In this document: positions 1 to 11,290 of the stretch, piece by piece
Layout: each line of letters starts with the position of its first letter
Numbering within the stretch: the stretch's first letter is position 1
NCBI GenBank assembly: GCA_029379385.1
Contig: CM055613.1
Span: 17,192,001-17,256,000, forward strand
Length of the DNA stretch: 64,000 bases
Direction: 5' to 3'
From: Quillaja saponaria
Taxonomy: Eukaryota > Streptophyta > Magnoliopsida > Fabales > Quillajaceae
Notes under the pieces: model-generated
What the model saw: only the letters and a program-made list of their open reading frames with translations
What the model was told of the DNA's origin: nothing
The model's database searches: none
Translations under genes and position numbers: made by a program

Positions 1-2346
1 GTGGTAAAAAAAAGTTTATGGCTATTAAAATTGATTTGGAAAAGGCCTACGACTATTTGAGTTGGGCTTTCATCCAAGACACTCTTCAGTTGGCTGGTTT
101 TGATAGAATTACAGTCACAATAATCAAGAATTGCATTAGCTCCACCTCTTTCAAGATTATTTGGAATAGATGGTTGATAGATGACTTTCAAGCTTTGAGG
201 GGTGTTTGTCAAGGTGACCTACTCTCTCTTTACATCTTTGTCCTTTGCATGGAAAGGTGGGTCATATCATCTTGGACAAGGTCAATATGCGTAGTTGGAA
301 GCCTATACACATTGGAAAAAATGGTTATCCCATCTCTCACTTAATTTTTGCAAACGATTTACTCCTCTTCATTGAAGCCTCTATTTCTCAAGTGGAAGTC
401 ATCTATGAAACTTTGGCAGAGTTTGGTGCAGCCTTAGGACAAAAGGTAAGCATTGAAAAAACTAAATTCATTTGTTCTAAGAATGCCCCAAAGCATCTTT
501 GGATATATATAGAGTATGCAATGAGGTTTAAGCATTGTCTAGATCTTGGCAGATACTTGGGAGTTCTTCTTGTTCATGGCTGGGTCAAGAAAAGCACCTT
601 TCAACATGTGGTTAATAAAGTAAGCACCGCATTTCGGGGTGGAAGGAGAGAACCCTTTTCTTTGCCAGTAGATCCACGTTGGTCCAAGCTGTCACTAAAA
701 TTAGTCTTGCCTATACAATATAGTAAACTCAAATTCCTCTTTCTATTTATGATGATATTAATCACCTTAATAGAAGTTTTATTTGGGTGATGAAGATGGT
801 GCAAGGAAAATTCATGCTCTTCCTTAGTCTACGCTTACACAACCTAAAGCTAGAGGGGGTCTCGAGTTGAAGAATATGCGTATGGTTAATCAAGCTCTGC
901 TTATGAAAGTCGTTTGGTCTATAATTGTAGGGTATTCAAGCCTTGTAGTCTAAGTCCTTAAAACCAAATATTTCCATGAAAAAGATGTTTTGGCTCTTAT
1001 GCAAACTAGAGGCTCGTGTATTAGACTTTTGGAAAGGTCTTTGTGAGGTTTGGAATGATGTGCTAAGTGGTATTTTATGGGTGATTAGAGATGGTTCACA
1101 AGTGAAATTCTGGATTGATCTTGGGGTGTATAAGGAATTACCCTTATTAACTAAAGCTACAGTGGCTGTTACCGAATAAGACATGTTGTGGCTTAGAGAA
1201 TGGGACACATGCTAACTTAGTCTTATACTTCCTACCCACGTTTGGTTGAAGATCAAGGCTATGATTCCCCCTCATTCTGAAAAAGACATGGATAGCCTAG
1301 CTTGAGGGGCTTCTAAGAATGGCCATTTCTCTATCAAGGAGGCTTACAATTTAATTACGCACAATGAGGGAGATGAGGATAATTCAATATGGAAGCTAGT
1401 CTAGAATTGGGAAGGGCTTGAACGCATGAGGTTCTTTCTTTGGCTAGTCATGCATGATAATTTAAAAACTAATGGGTTTCTGGCTACTCATAATGTGGGC
1501 AACACAGCAGGCTACATGAACTGCATGGAAGTGCTGGAAAGTGTGCTTTACGTTCTTAGGGACTGCTTGAAAGTTATGGTTATTTAGACTAGCTTAGGTG
1601 CTCCTACCATCATCCCAAGCTTCTTTACTAGTAATCTAAGAAACTAGATGGAGTGTAATCTGATGGAAAATTCCATAATATTGGATTACAAGTGTAATTT
1701 TTTTTTTTTTATGACTTCTTAGTCACTATGGATTTGGCTCAACAAAATGTAATTTGATGAGCATTTCATATGGAGCATTAGTTGGTCACCTCTTAATCCG
1801 GGGTGGGTTAAACTTAATTGTGATAGAGCTTCTAGCGGAAACCTTGGAATGGCAAGTATTGGGTGTATCGTGAAGGATGCTGATGGCAGGTGGCTTTATG
1901 GTTATGGTTGCAAAGTGGGTTGGTGCACCTCATTTCGAGTTAAGCTTTGGGCATTGTGGTTGGGATTGAAACTAGTATGGTCAAAGGCTACAAAAGAGTT
2001 ATTGTGGATGTGGATTCTCAGGCTATAGTTGAAGTTTGTCAAAAGGATTATGGGAAGATTAAAGCTAACCCTTCTATTATTGACGAGATCCATAGGTTCT
2101 TATGTAAAGATTGGGAGGTTAAGGTGACTCATGCTTATAGAGAGGCTAATCGATGTGCAGATCATATAGCTAACCTCCTAGATGGTGACCAACAAGTTTA
2201 CAAATGGTAGGAAGCTCTTCTCTTGATGAAGCTTTGTTTCCTTTCTAATGTTTCAAGAATTAGTTGGAATCGCATGGTCCTTTTTTCTAGTAGTTAGTTT
2301 TTGTGCTTCTCCTTTTCTACTAAGAAAAAAAAAAAAAAAAAAAAAA
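1..2346 (+). mobile_element. L1-type LINE, 3' part (5' end outside the window)
   Basis: The stretch reads in order as reverse transcriptase, connecting region, RNase H, short 3' UTR and a run of about 24 A at 2323-2346. That is the layout of the 3' half of a plant L1 LINE. The element begins upstream of base 1, so its full length and left target-site duplication cannot be seen. Coding frames are broken throughout, so it is immobile. It is separate from the LINE at 39407-45527, although both belong to the same plant L1 type. Confidence 0.9.
18..2210 (+). pseudogene. LINE ORF2 remnant: reverse transcriptase and RNase H
   Basis: In an active LINE, ORF2 encodes endonuclease, reverse transcriptase and RNase H and copies the element's RNA into DNA at the nicked target. 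Here the reverse transcriptase shows the palm motif KIDLEKAYD (near 30-55) and GVCQGDLLSLYIFVLCMER (near 200-255). The catalytic FADD box reads FAND near 350, so one metal-binding Asp is Asn, consistent with a G-to-A change. A frameshift lies between these two blocks. RNase H starts near 1800 with WVKLNCD, which keeps the first catalytic Asp. It shifts frame near 1945 and continues as VIVDVDSQAIVE and HAYREANRCADHIAN to 2210. Stops and frameshifts between 790 and 1800 confirm a dead gene. The family assignment is secure; the fine boundaries are not. Confidence 0.9.
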
Positions 2347-3530
2347 GAAATAGTTAGAATTATAATTTAAGAGTTTGGATAAAATAAAGAATTATAATTG
2401 GAATTGGCTTCTAGCACTTTGTTGTCGTCTTTGGTGATCCCGGTGGTGGTTGTCATCTTTTTTGGCAGTTTCTGTTAGTGAAATTCTAATCAAAATTTTT
2501 GAATAATGGACTATTCAAATTTGAATTGTTGCCTTACATTTCTATCTTTAATTCTTAAAAAAAACGTTGTCACAAATAACGAAATAAAAATTAAATAGAA
2601 AAATAGCATCAGTGACAACAGTCCATGTCTTTGATAAGAATCAAGATGCCTCTGATAGTTTTGTGCATTTTGGTGTGAAATTATTTTTTTATTAGAAAGA
2701 TGTTTTTATCCTATTAGTGATTGCAATTTCAAAGATTCGGATTCGAGTTTGAACTCGAATTTATTTTCATATTATTCAAAATTTTAAAGGTATTTTGATA
2801 TTTGTTTAAAAAAAATATATTTTAATTTTAATTTTTTAATAAAAAATATTATTTCGAATATTTACTAGAAAATTATCCAAATTCAAATTATTTTTCAATT
2901 ATTGAATAACATAATACATTATCTGAATTCAAATTTGAATTTCAAATAGAATTTGCAGGTTGTCCTTCGTCGTTGCAAGTCAATATTTATCTTCATCTGC
3001 AAAATAATTATTCTTTCTTAGATAATAAAGCACTATCAACGACAGCCAAAATATTATCCAAGACAAGAAAAGTTATCATGGATACGTTTAAAAAAATTGC
3101 TCGTGACATGATCAGAGACAACCTTTTGTTGATAACCATTATTATTGACAAGTGTGTCATGGATGTGTTGTCGCTAATATTGAAGTTTCTTGTAGTGGAA
3201 AGGCAATGGTACATCTCTCTGGTCATCTTTTTTGGTGCGAAACATAGTTCCCGTAAAAATTCTTATAACACCACTTTTTGGCGTGGACTAGGGGCAAGAC
3301 AGTGGCTACCATCCTCACCAAGAATGGCGAGGGAGGTGATCCTCGACACTTCCTCCCCATATTACTAAGAAAATATGACAGTGGAATGGTTAGGACTATT
3401 GTCCCTCGCCATTCATGGTGAATCAGTATATGTGTAGCCATGCATCTCCTCGTCAACTGGAATGTCACATTTCATTAATTCAAACTTCAAATGGCGAGTT
3501 GTTGGCGAGGTAAAGGAGATACCATACCAG
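2347..3530. other. Unassigned repeat-like DNA with CACTA-like subterminal motifs
   Basis: There is no credible gene here. Between about 2560 and 3230 the sequence carries scattered short motifs such as GTGACAACA, CTTTGATAA and TTGTCGCTA. The same kinds of motif fill the ends of the CACTA element at 15225-18187, so this may be a truncated relative. No terminal CACTA box or TSD was found. From 3230 to 3530 the sequence is less AT-rich and repeats GGCGAGG-like words, but I cannot place it in a family. Short open frames here have no recognisable domain. Confidence 0.35.
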
Positions 3531-3931
3531 TGACACCCCAGTCTATGATCTATGTGGGGTTAGCGTGTGCTGAATCCCAATCAAATGTATTTTAGGTTAA
3601 TCTTGGCTATATAAGCTATAAGCACTAACTACCAAATACCTCACTACTAGCATTTTGATCCATGTGATATGGATTGTGAACTTTTCAAGGTATTTGGGCT
3701 AATTAGGCTGGGGACGTTACAAATGGTATTAGAGTTTATCCAGTTTTCATACCCACATGGGCTTAGGAGCACTAGAGCCAGAGTTTTGTTTATGTATTGA
3801 CGAGGACGTCGAGAATTTAAGTTGGGGAATTTATGACACCCCAATCTATGATCTTTGTGTAGGGTTAGCGCATATGGTGTGGGTTGTGGACCTTTCGAGG
3901 TATTTGGGCCAGTTAAGCTTAGGGTTTTACA
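3531..3931 (+). mobile_element. Collapsed Gypsy-like LTR retrotransposon (TRIM-sized)
   Basis: Two direct repeats both open with TGACACCCCARTCTATGATC and close with GTTACA or TTTTACA: a left LTR at 3531-3721 and a right LTR at 3834-3931. The right copy lacks about 90 bp of the middle. Directly after the left LTR is AATGGTATTAGAG, a decayed primer-binding site for initiator Met tRNA (consensus TGGTATCAGAGC). Only about 112 bp of interior remain, ending in a GTTGGGGAA polypurine-like tract before the right LTR. The start of the LTR and the interior words resemble chromovirus-type Gypsy elements that have lost gag and pol. No matching target-site duplication was seen. Confidence 0.7.
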
Positions 3932-5160
3932 ATATTGTCCCTTACTAGTTTTTGAAGAAAAGTAGCTTACAACCTATGATTTGGTCATATCTATCTCTTT
4001 TCCTGCTTCACCCCCAGCCATGACTATCACCAAAACTCTCCACCGTTGGTCATTTGGAGGTTGTTGATTGCTACCCAACCACCACCCATTATTCTCCTTC
4101 AGTCAAATTTCAAAAATTTTGAATTTCAGCTAAGGTAAAAGGATTTGGAGGTTTAAGTAGATTGAATTTGAGTTTTAGTTGTGGATGTTTTATGTTTTCA
4201 GTGAATTGATTGAATAAATTTAATTTGCTAGTTTTGGGTAGTTTGAAATTTAGTTTTAATTATGATTGTTTTAGGTTTTCATTGAATTGAATTGGTTAAC
4301 TTTGTAAACTAGTTTTTTTTAATTTTTTTTTTATGGGTATTGTAATTGCTTGTTTATTTTGGGTGACACAGGTTTATTATGAAAATTGGATTAGAATTGA
4401 TTTGTTACTTGAGTAAACAATGATATTACTTGGGCAAACTTATGTGTTACTTTATGAAAAGATTAAACTAGTCTAATTTGTTATTTATTAAGAATTTTGA
4501 TGAAATTATAGCTATCTTCTTGATATTTCTAAAATTTTGATAAATCCCTAATAAGTATAATTATAATGAAAATAATCAAAAAGTAAACATTTCGTTCAAT
4601 CTATGATTTAAAATTCTAAAACAATAAACATATGATTTAAAATTGAGACATAAGGATAGAATCCATATGAGGGGTCTAATTATGGGAACTGTTTAGAAGC
4701 TGGTGATCATATGTCTAAACATTTGCACGAGTCTAGCTTTATGATTTGAATTATTAGTAAAAGTTAAATTGAATTGAAGTAAAATAATAATAATAATGAA
4801 TAAATTAAGAGAAAAGACCAAGTGAATCGGTGTGTGTGTGTAAATGTTTTTAAAGAAAGTTTATGAGTATTTATTTTGGAAGGGTTTTAATGGTTCTATT
4901 AAGCCAGTCCTTGTTGTTAGGTTTAATGATTTTTTGGAGTTGACACTTGTTGTTAAACCATGAATACATAATCATTAAACCTTAGAATCATGTTTAAGGA
5001 TTGATAGCTAGAAATGAATTCATATGTTCATGTTCAATAATTATTACAAATATTTAAATTCATTTGTTATTGATCATTGAACAGTCTAAATTGGCAATTT
5101 TATGAAAACAAAACATCATTCCACATACTGATTTTTAAACTTTTCATTCATTTGTTCAAT
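3932..5160. other. Intergenic, nothing recognised
   Basis: AT-rich sequence with no open frame above about 60 residues and no element ends that I recognise. Some words (TTTTGAATTTCAGC, GTTTTCATTGAATTG) recur loosely, but no periodic repeat could be defined. Confidence 0.4.
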
Positions 5161-5229
5161 GTTTTGGTAGTTGCCATTTCTCTATGTTCTCTGATTGCAT
5201 AGGAGACCATAGGGAAATACTGCCAAAAT
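5161..5229. repeat. Imperfect inverted repeat (hairpin)
   Basis: The left arm (5161-5191) begins TTTTGGTAG and runs through a CTCTATG word. The right arm (5203-5228) is its approximate reverse complement, ending CTGCCAAAA, and about a dozen bases separate them. Arms of this type, built around a CCCTATGGTCTCC-like word, are familiar from plant CACTA (Ptta/En/Spm) elements. That fits the faint transposase trace downstream, but the link is inference. Confidence 0.5.
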
Positions 5230-7060
5230 TTTGACAAAATATAATGATGAGATTTTGCATATCACTTGAATGGATGTGTCGCTTTCTTACATAGGATAGG
5301 ATCTTTCCCTTAGGAATGAGTTGAAGGAGTTAGACCTGTCATGCATGACTCACTTTTATAGAATATGTTATTACTGTTGGAAGGACTTGTATAATTGTTC
5401 TTATTAATTTGTTTTAGAAGGAAAATAGTACCATATCATAGTTGGATATTTGATCAGAGGGATTCTCATGATATAATATAGTTTTAAGAATGAGATTGAA
5501 GAGTTCATAATATTTTCCATGGAAAATCCAAAAGTACCATTAGCAAAGATGGTCTAATAATGTGTTGTCACATTTTACAAGAACAAAAAAAATGGTTAAT
5601 TCCATTTGAGGTTTTAAGTCATTTGTGCAATAAAGGATTTGTGGAATGTTATTTAAATTGGACGTTGCATGTGATAACTTATGGTGCAATCAATAGTGTG
5701 AAACATTACAATGCTTAATGGGTGTTACACGAATGAGGAACAATGTTGAACATACTACCAAAATGATGGAACTCACAACAAATCAAACAACAGTTGTAAA
5801 TATAGACTAGTTAAAGAACCATTAGTACTTGTCAACTATAGATTAATGGAAGTAGTGGATCTAATAAAATTAAATACATATCAAATATAAGAAATATCAT
5901 TTTGCAAATGCCGCCATGATCTCACAGATGAGATATCCCTAGACTCCATATCCATTACCTCGTGGTACACTAGGCAGCACCTCGATAGAGAAATTTCATG
6001 TAGGGTCGACCTTATCTCAGTCTACTCTTCCATCACCATCTTCATCTTTGTCAGTTCCTACATCCCTACATCTCCTATCATCATCATCGTCCCATGATCA
6101 ATGACCAGAGCAACAGATTGTGAATCCTATTAATACAGATGTTGATGACTCACATCACCTCATCACCATTCATTGAGATTGTTAAGTAAGGTTCTAACAA
6201 AGTGTAAGTATTTCTACCCAAAATAAAAAATAAAAAAATTTGTTTGTAAGTATCACATTAAGTTTTTTTATGTTATAGTTATTATTATTTTTTATATGTT
6301 ACATAGTAAAGTAAATTCATTTCATTATGTTATAGCTAGAGATTCGCACCATAGAACATCACAAAGGACATTGCTTGGCAAGTGCTAGACCATTTGCCTA
6401 GGCCTATCATCTAGTATCATGACTATCCCAAGGACATCATGATTCATTATGTGTTTCGTTCATGATATGTTCTATCATTTAATAAATTTTCATTATTTAA
6501 ACATAATTGTAACTGAAATTAAACATTTACCAAGGCCCTCTATTGTGTTTTTTGTTTGTATGAAGATCTAATTCATTGGTTTTATATTTCAAAGGACCTA
6601 TAAAGAGAATGTTGCAGCCAAATACTCTGATGAACTCTCGCACGAACCTTACATTGATACTGAAGAGTGGTTGAAGAATGTAGGTAGCCCATTGAAGAAC
6701 TTACATCAAGGTTTGGTTCAGCCATTAACCCTTGCACTTCGCAGTGCTCCTCAATAGCCAAGTGCTTAACTAACGCTTCCCTTTCCACCAGTTTAACACT
6801 TGTGAGGAGTGAATGACATGAGCATTGAGGGGTACAACTGCCAAGGGCATTACGGCTCCAACATTCTCGGTGAGAATGACTAGATAGGCTACAATGTTGA
6901 TGATGCATTTTGAGTAGTTCAGGAAGCTTTCCAACTTTCCGGCATAGTTACTCATGCCCCTCCAGCTCGACATGCAGGTATACATGTAAGTTTGCTTTGA
7001 AATGTGTTCATTTAAAGTTAATAAGTACATTCATTATAAATTCGTGCTATTAATGTAGTG
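5230..7060 (+). pseudogene. Unassigned region with a faint Ptta/En/Spm-like transposase trace
   Basis: This stretch has no intact frame. Around 6590-6740 the plus strand reads TYKENVAAKYSDELSH followed by EEWLKNVGSPL. That resembles the K-x-AAxxYSDxL region of plant Ptta/En/Spm (Transposase_24) proteins, the accessory proteins of some CACTA elements. The hairpin at 5161-5229 points the same way. Stops are frequent and neither end of an element could be found. Open frames on the minus strand at 6582-7030 look like shadows. Treat the family call as tentative. Confidence 0.3.
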
Positions 7061-8089
7061 TGTTGAATCAAGGTATTTGGTATTCGAATCTAAATCTAGT
7101 TTTAATGATAAATAAATAATTAATGAAAAATGAAATGAGAAACTAACTTTGAAATCTTATTTCTATTGCATGTACAACTAATCAATTGACTGAGTTAGAT
7201 TTGAATCAATACGACAATGTTTCATCACGTGCCAATCAACTTAATGGATATCGAAGAAGAAGTAATGCATCATTTCATTAAAGCTTCTCCAACTGAAAGA
7301 TGAACTAAAAGTCTCTGCCAGTCAACTAAAAGCACTTTAACATATATTAATTAGAGAAGAAACACATTGTTTCATTAAAGCTTGCTCATCTGAAGCGATC
7401 AACTGAAAATTTATGTTTCATACAGTTGAAAAAAAGATCAAAACGAAGCATTCTGAGATCTACTGAAGAGATCAACATAAAACGAAGTGTTTCATTAAAC
7501 CCAACCAATTGAATTTCTTAATTCAAAGTGAACAACTGAAGTCTCGTATATTATCCATAAGACATTATTTTGGAAGAAACATCAAATGTTCATTTTTTTT
7601 CCTCAATTGAGTATGTTTCAAAAAGGATATAGCTCGCGCCAAAACTCTAAATAAGTTAAAATTGAGTAGCTAAGGTCCTATGAATATGATGTACTATATT
7701 CATAATGTAGAAAAACACTTCTAGTTACTACATTCATAGTTTTACATTGATTTACAAAGATTTCAGAAGAAATGACAGCATGTATCTATTCCAGCTATTC
7801 TTCCTCAGCTTAAAAGGGGCAACGATAATCTTTTATTGAGAAATAACTATATTCAAGTTCAAGCCTACATATTTGTAGAGTAGTAGAAGAGAAAATAAAT
7901 TTTTAGTAATTGAAAAAGAAATTTGACTCTTTATGATTTTCAAACAATCAGTACTCTCAAGCTCTCAGCAAACCGATATCTCAAACTCAAAACTTCATAT
8001 ATTTGAGAATATAGAAGGACTAGAACTTTCAAAACCTTTCCCTATGGTTATTCCCTTTACAAAGCCTTAAACTTTCATTCTCGAAGAAA
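7061..8089 (+). mobile_element. Copia (Sirevirus-like) 5' LTR, first part
   Basis: The sequence starts with TGTTGAATC and contains several diverged copies of a motif built on GTTTCATTAAAGCTT plus an AACTGAA word (7260-7520). This is the style of repeated enhancer region seen in long Copia LTRs. It is cut at about 8089 by the Gypsy element. The LTR appears to resume at 14340 and ends just before a Met-tRNA primer-binding site at 14699, giving a rejoined LTR of roughly 1.4 kb. The continuity is inferred from position and style. No 3' LTR of this element was found in the window. Confidence 0.5.
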
Positions 8090-9452
8090 TGCTTGTTGAT
8101 AGCTCTTGGAAATAGACTTATTTTACATAGTTTTACTCATATTAATTTGGCAATGTTATAAAGTTTTAGTTGAATACTTTGTTGACCCTTATCATATTAG
8201 GTGTTGAATCCTAGTTGATTTAGGTTAGAATTAGATGTTTTATATGATTTCTAACTTATATTAACTTAGTATTTGTGTTTTGAAGCTTAAATGTAAGAAG
8301 TCCTATTAGAGGTCAAATTGGAGGCGAGAACACTCAAAATGAGCATGATAGGAGATTATGCTCAGCAGGGTTGATGCCTAGGTACCAAAGTTAGATAGGT
8401 TGGCGCCACAATGTCAGGACTTAGGCATCCTGGTGCTAAGCCTAATGCTAAGTGCCCTGTGTCATAAATTTTCTAGGATGTAGTGTTAGCGCGATTCCTA
8501 TTCTGAATTGAAGTGAAATTAAGGGTTTTTAAGCCTATAAAATAGGGATTAGCTTGAAGACTCAAAAGAAACAAGTTAGCTTAGATTTTTTTGAGTATTA
8601 GAGCTTGACAAGGGTGTAAGAAAGTAAGAAGAGCAAAGATCATTAAAGCTTGAAAACCGACAACTTGCATAAATTTCTCTATTTCTACTCCTTCTTCACT
8701 TTTATTGTATTATTTGATATTCATTATTATTGAAACCATGTTTACACTAATTATCATGGAGTAGTTTCCTTTCTAGAATCACAACTAGAACTCAACATGT
8801 AGCTTGACATTATTTTATTTATGGATTTCTTAAGTTTTGATATATGCTTATTTAGTTCATTCTATATTTAATGCTTCTAATTTATTGGCAATCTTTTAGA
8901 TTGAATTGTGAAAACTAGATGAGCTTGGAAAATTAATTTAAGTTTAGCCTTGAATGAATTAGCACTTGACTAAATTCTACACATGTTGTTGAATTTGATT
9001 TGTGTATAGGAAATGAATATACCTATATGTCGTGTGTAGCTAATTTAGGTCCAATCTTAATGAGTCTTGTTTAATGTAATTCACATAGAAATATGGTGAG
9101 TTGATTAAGTGATATATTATTATAAGACATAGGAATATGCTTATATATTTGTTGAAGAACCATAGGTTAATAACTCGTTGTCAAAACTAATCAAGACAAG
9201 ATATAATAATTCAAGGTAAGTGTTAATGGAAGTTGTAATTCTAGGCTTATCTCCAGTATATTCTTTAGTTAATTTTCTTTTAGTATAATATTAGTTCATA
9301 ATCAACCTAAACTCAATCGTTTGAATAAAATTAGAATTGCTAATTTTAATAATTAAAATAATATTTGTAAAACTACTCGTGGGAACGATCTCTACTTTAT
9401 CACTATATTACTAGAGGAAGATATATGTGCTTGCATTAGTAAAACCATATCA
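8090..9452 (+). repeat. Gypsy 5' LTR
   Basis: This is homologous along its length to 12912-14334. Examples are the shared words TTAGATGTTTTATATGA, CTAACTTATATTAACTTAGT and GAACGATCTCT, and the paired segments near 8700-9440 and 13580-14320. The LTR start is placed at 8090-8094 (TGCTTGTTGATA against TGTGATAAC in the 3' copy) and the end at CATATCA (9452). Many substitutions separate the copies, mostly transitions by eye. Confidence 0.85.
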
Positions 9453-9459
9453 AGTTTTT

Positions 9460-9477
9460 TAGCATCGTTACCGAGAA
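9460..9477 (+). promoter_or_regulatory. Decayed primer-binding site of the Gypsy element
   Basis: TAGCATCGTTACCGAGAA lies eight bases after the 5' LTR. It differs from the usual Athila/Tat site TGGCGCCGTTGCCGGGGA only by transitions (G to A, C to T). The site is where a tRNA primes minus-strand DNA synthesis. Confidence 0.75.
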
Positions 9478-9799
9478 GTTATTCTTATATTTGTTAGTAT
9501 TAATAGCAGCCAGTTCTAGTTTTAATTCAAACTTTCTTTTTGTTATTTTCAAGTACTCTTGATCGTGCATGAGATGAGCTCGAAGCTTGGAGCTCATTCC
9601 TTTTGATTCCTAGATCGATTGGATATATCAAAAACTTAGAAAGAAAAAGTCACTAGCATCGAACCAAATTTCAACAATGGAATATGATTAAAGAACTAAA
9701 ATGCTTACAGGATTATGCAGTTCTTCTTGTGCGAACTCTACTCAATCATACAAAGGCCAATAATCCAAGTCAATGATTTTGAAATAAAGTCTAGCCAAA

Positions 9800-10560
9800 T
9801 ATAAATGATTCAACACATGGTACAATTTGTTAGATTTCTAAATAATGATCCAAACTCCAACCTTATAAGCTGTTTGGATTTTTGTGACACTTTCAAGCTC
9901 AAAGAAGTTTCGGATGATGTACTAAGGTTGCTCCTCTTTCCTTTCTTACTCTGAGATAATGCAAAGCACTGGCTTTTATCACTTCCACATAACTCCATTA
10001 CAATGTGGGAAGCTTTGGCCTAAAAAGTTTTAACCAAGTTCTTCCCACTGGCCAAGATAACCAAGCTACGGAATGAAATCACTTCATTCATGCAACTTGA
10101 TTCGAAGTCTCCTTATGAAGCGTGAGAAAGGTTCAATGAGCTATTTAAAAGATCCCTCACCATGCTCGACCAAAATGGTGACAAGTCCAAACTTTCTATA
10201 ATGGCTCGATGAGCCAAATAAGGATAATAATCGATGCGGAAATTGGTAGGGCTTTGATAGGAAAATCCATTGATGAAGCCTTTGAACTATTAGAGGAGAA
10301 GGCTACTAATAATTATTAATGGCTTCTAAAAGGTTTCCAACTCAAAAAGTAGCTGAAGTTCATGAGTTGGATGCCATTAGTGCATTAACTGCACAAGTGG
10401 TTGTCTTATCAAAGAAAATTAACATGTTTTGAGTTCAACCAAAGAAGCCAAGTCATAACTTGTGAGCTTTGTGGGGATGGCCATGCTAGTAACCTTTGCC
10501 CAAACAACATTGAACTAGCAGGGAAATCCAAATATGGAGCATCGCAAAGCTATCACTCTA
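9800..10560 (+). pseudogene. Gypsy gag remnant with zinc knuckle
   Basis: Gag packages the element RNA. The plus strand carries, with stops and a frameshift, the capsid-like series MIQHMVQFVRFLNNDPN, CLDFCDTFKLKEVSDD, RLLLFPFLL, NAKHWLLSLPH, KFFPLAKITKLRNEI, ALIGKSIDEAFELLEE and VAEVHELDAISALTAQV. A zinc knuckle CELCGDGHASNLCP follows near 10465-10505 (Cys-x2-Cys-x3-His-x4-Cys, all four ligands present). The order and words are characteristic of Athila/Tat elements. At least six in-frame stops are present, several where Trp or Gln is expected. Confidence 0.85.
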
Positions 10561-10594
10561 AGGAGTGGTAAAAAGGTAGAATAACCTCCTAAAA

Positions 10595-10890
10595 ATCAAG
10601 CCAACGGAGGTGATCTTGCAACTTGTAGACCGATCTCAAACTTATCCAAAGGGAATCATTAAAAATGTAATAGTCAAAGTGGATAAGCTTATATTTCAAG
10701 CTGACTTTCTTATCATTGACATCGACAAAGACAAGAAAATCCCCATTAGTTTTGGGAGACCACTCTTAGCTATCGGCAGAACTCTCATAAATGTACAAAA
10801 ATGATAACTTACTATGAGAGTTCAAGACCAAAGAGTCAAGCTTAACATCTTTAAGGCTATGAAGTTTCCTTCTTAAGCCGATGAGTTTTA
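10595..10890 (+). pseudogene. Gypsy protease, C-terminal fragment
   Basis: An open stretch (10610-10804) reads ILQLVDRSQTYPKGIIKNV, KVDKLIFQADFLIIDID and PISFGRPLLAIGRTLINVQK, then continues past a stop as VQDQRVKLNIFKAMKFPS. This matches the retropepsin-like protease of Athila elements after its catalytic loop. The expected DLGAS-type active-site segment just upstream is missing, so the fragment could not cleave a polyprotein. The usual reverse transcriptase does not follow. Confidence 0.8.
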
Positions 10891-11029
10891 TGCAATTGAA
10901 GTTGTGCATGAACCAACAAATGAAGAAGTTCAAAAGTTGAGTATTCCTCTTGGCATATTACCATTAAAGCACCATTCAATTGCCAAGCCACCACCCTTAA
11001 AGACTAAAAGCTCAATCAAAGAGGGAATT

Positions 11030-11290
11030 TGTCAAGTGGTGGGATAGAATATCAAGGAAGTCGAATCTCTTAAAGGGAAGTCATGATGGAGATCATGCCA
11101 TGGCTAAAGCAAGCTCATGGTGCACGTATAAGAGGAATAAAAAGAGGTTTATAAACCCTAGGGAAAGCCATCTTCCTAAGGCATCCACTGCTAAGACCGA
11201 AAAAGTTTATGCATGCAAATGTGAAGCCGACAACTATAAATCAAGCTTTGCTAGGGAGGCAACCCAACTTCTTAAACTTTGCACTCTTAG
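11030..11290 (+). pseudogene. Residual Gypsy sequence before the 3' UTR
   Basis: The plus strand shows a short trace ending with ALLGRQPNFLN (from CTAGGGAGGCAACCCAA near 11250), which typically sits at the 3' end of the coding region in Athila/Tat elements. The 150-200 bases before it do not read as reverse transcriptase or integrase. The catalytic core was therefore lost by deletion between about 10900 and 11050. Confidence 0.55.
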
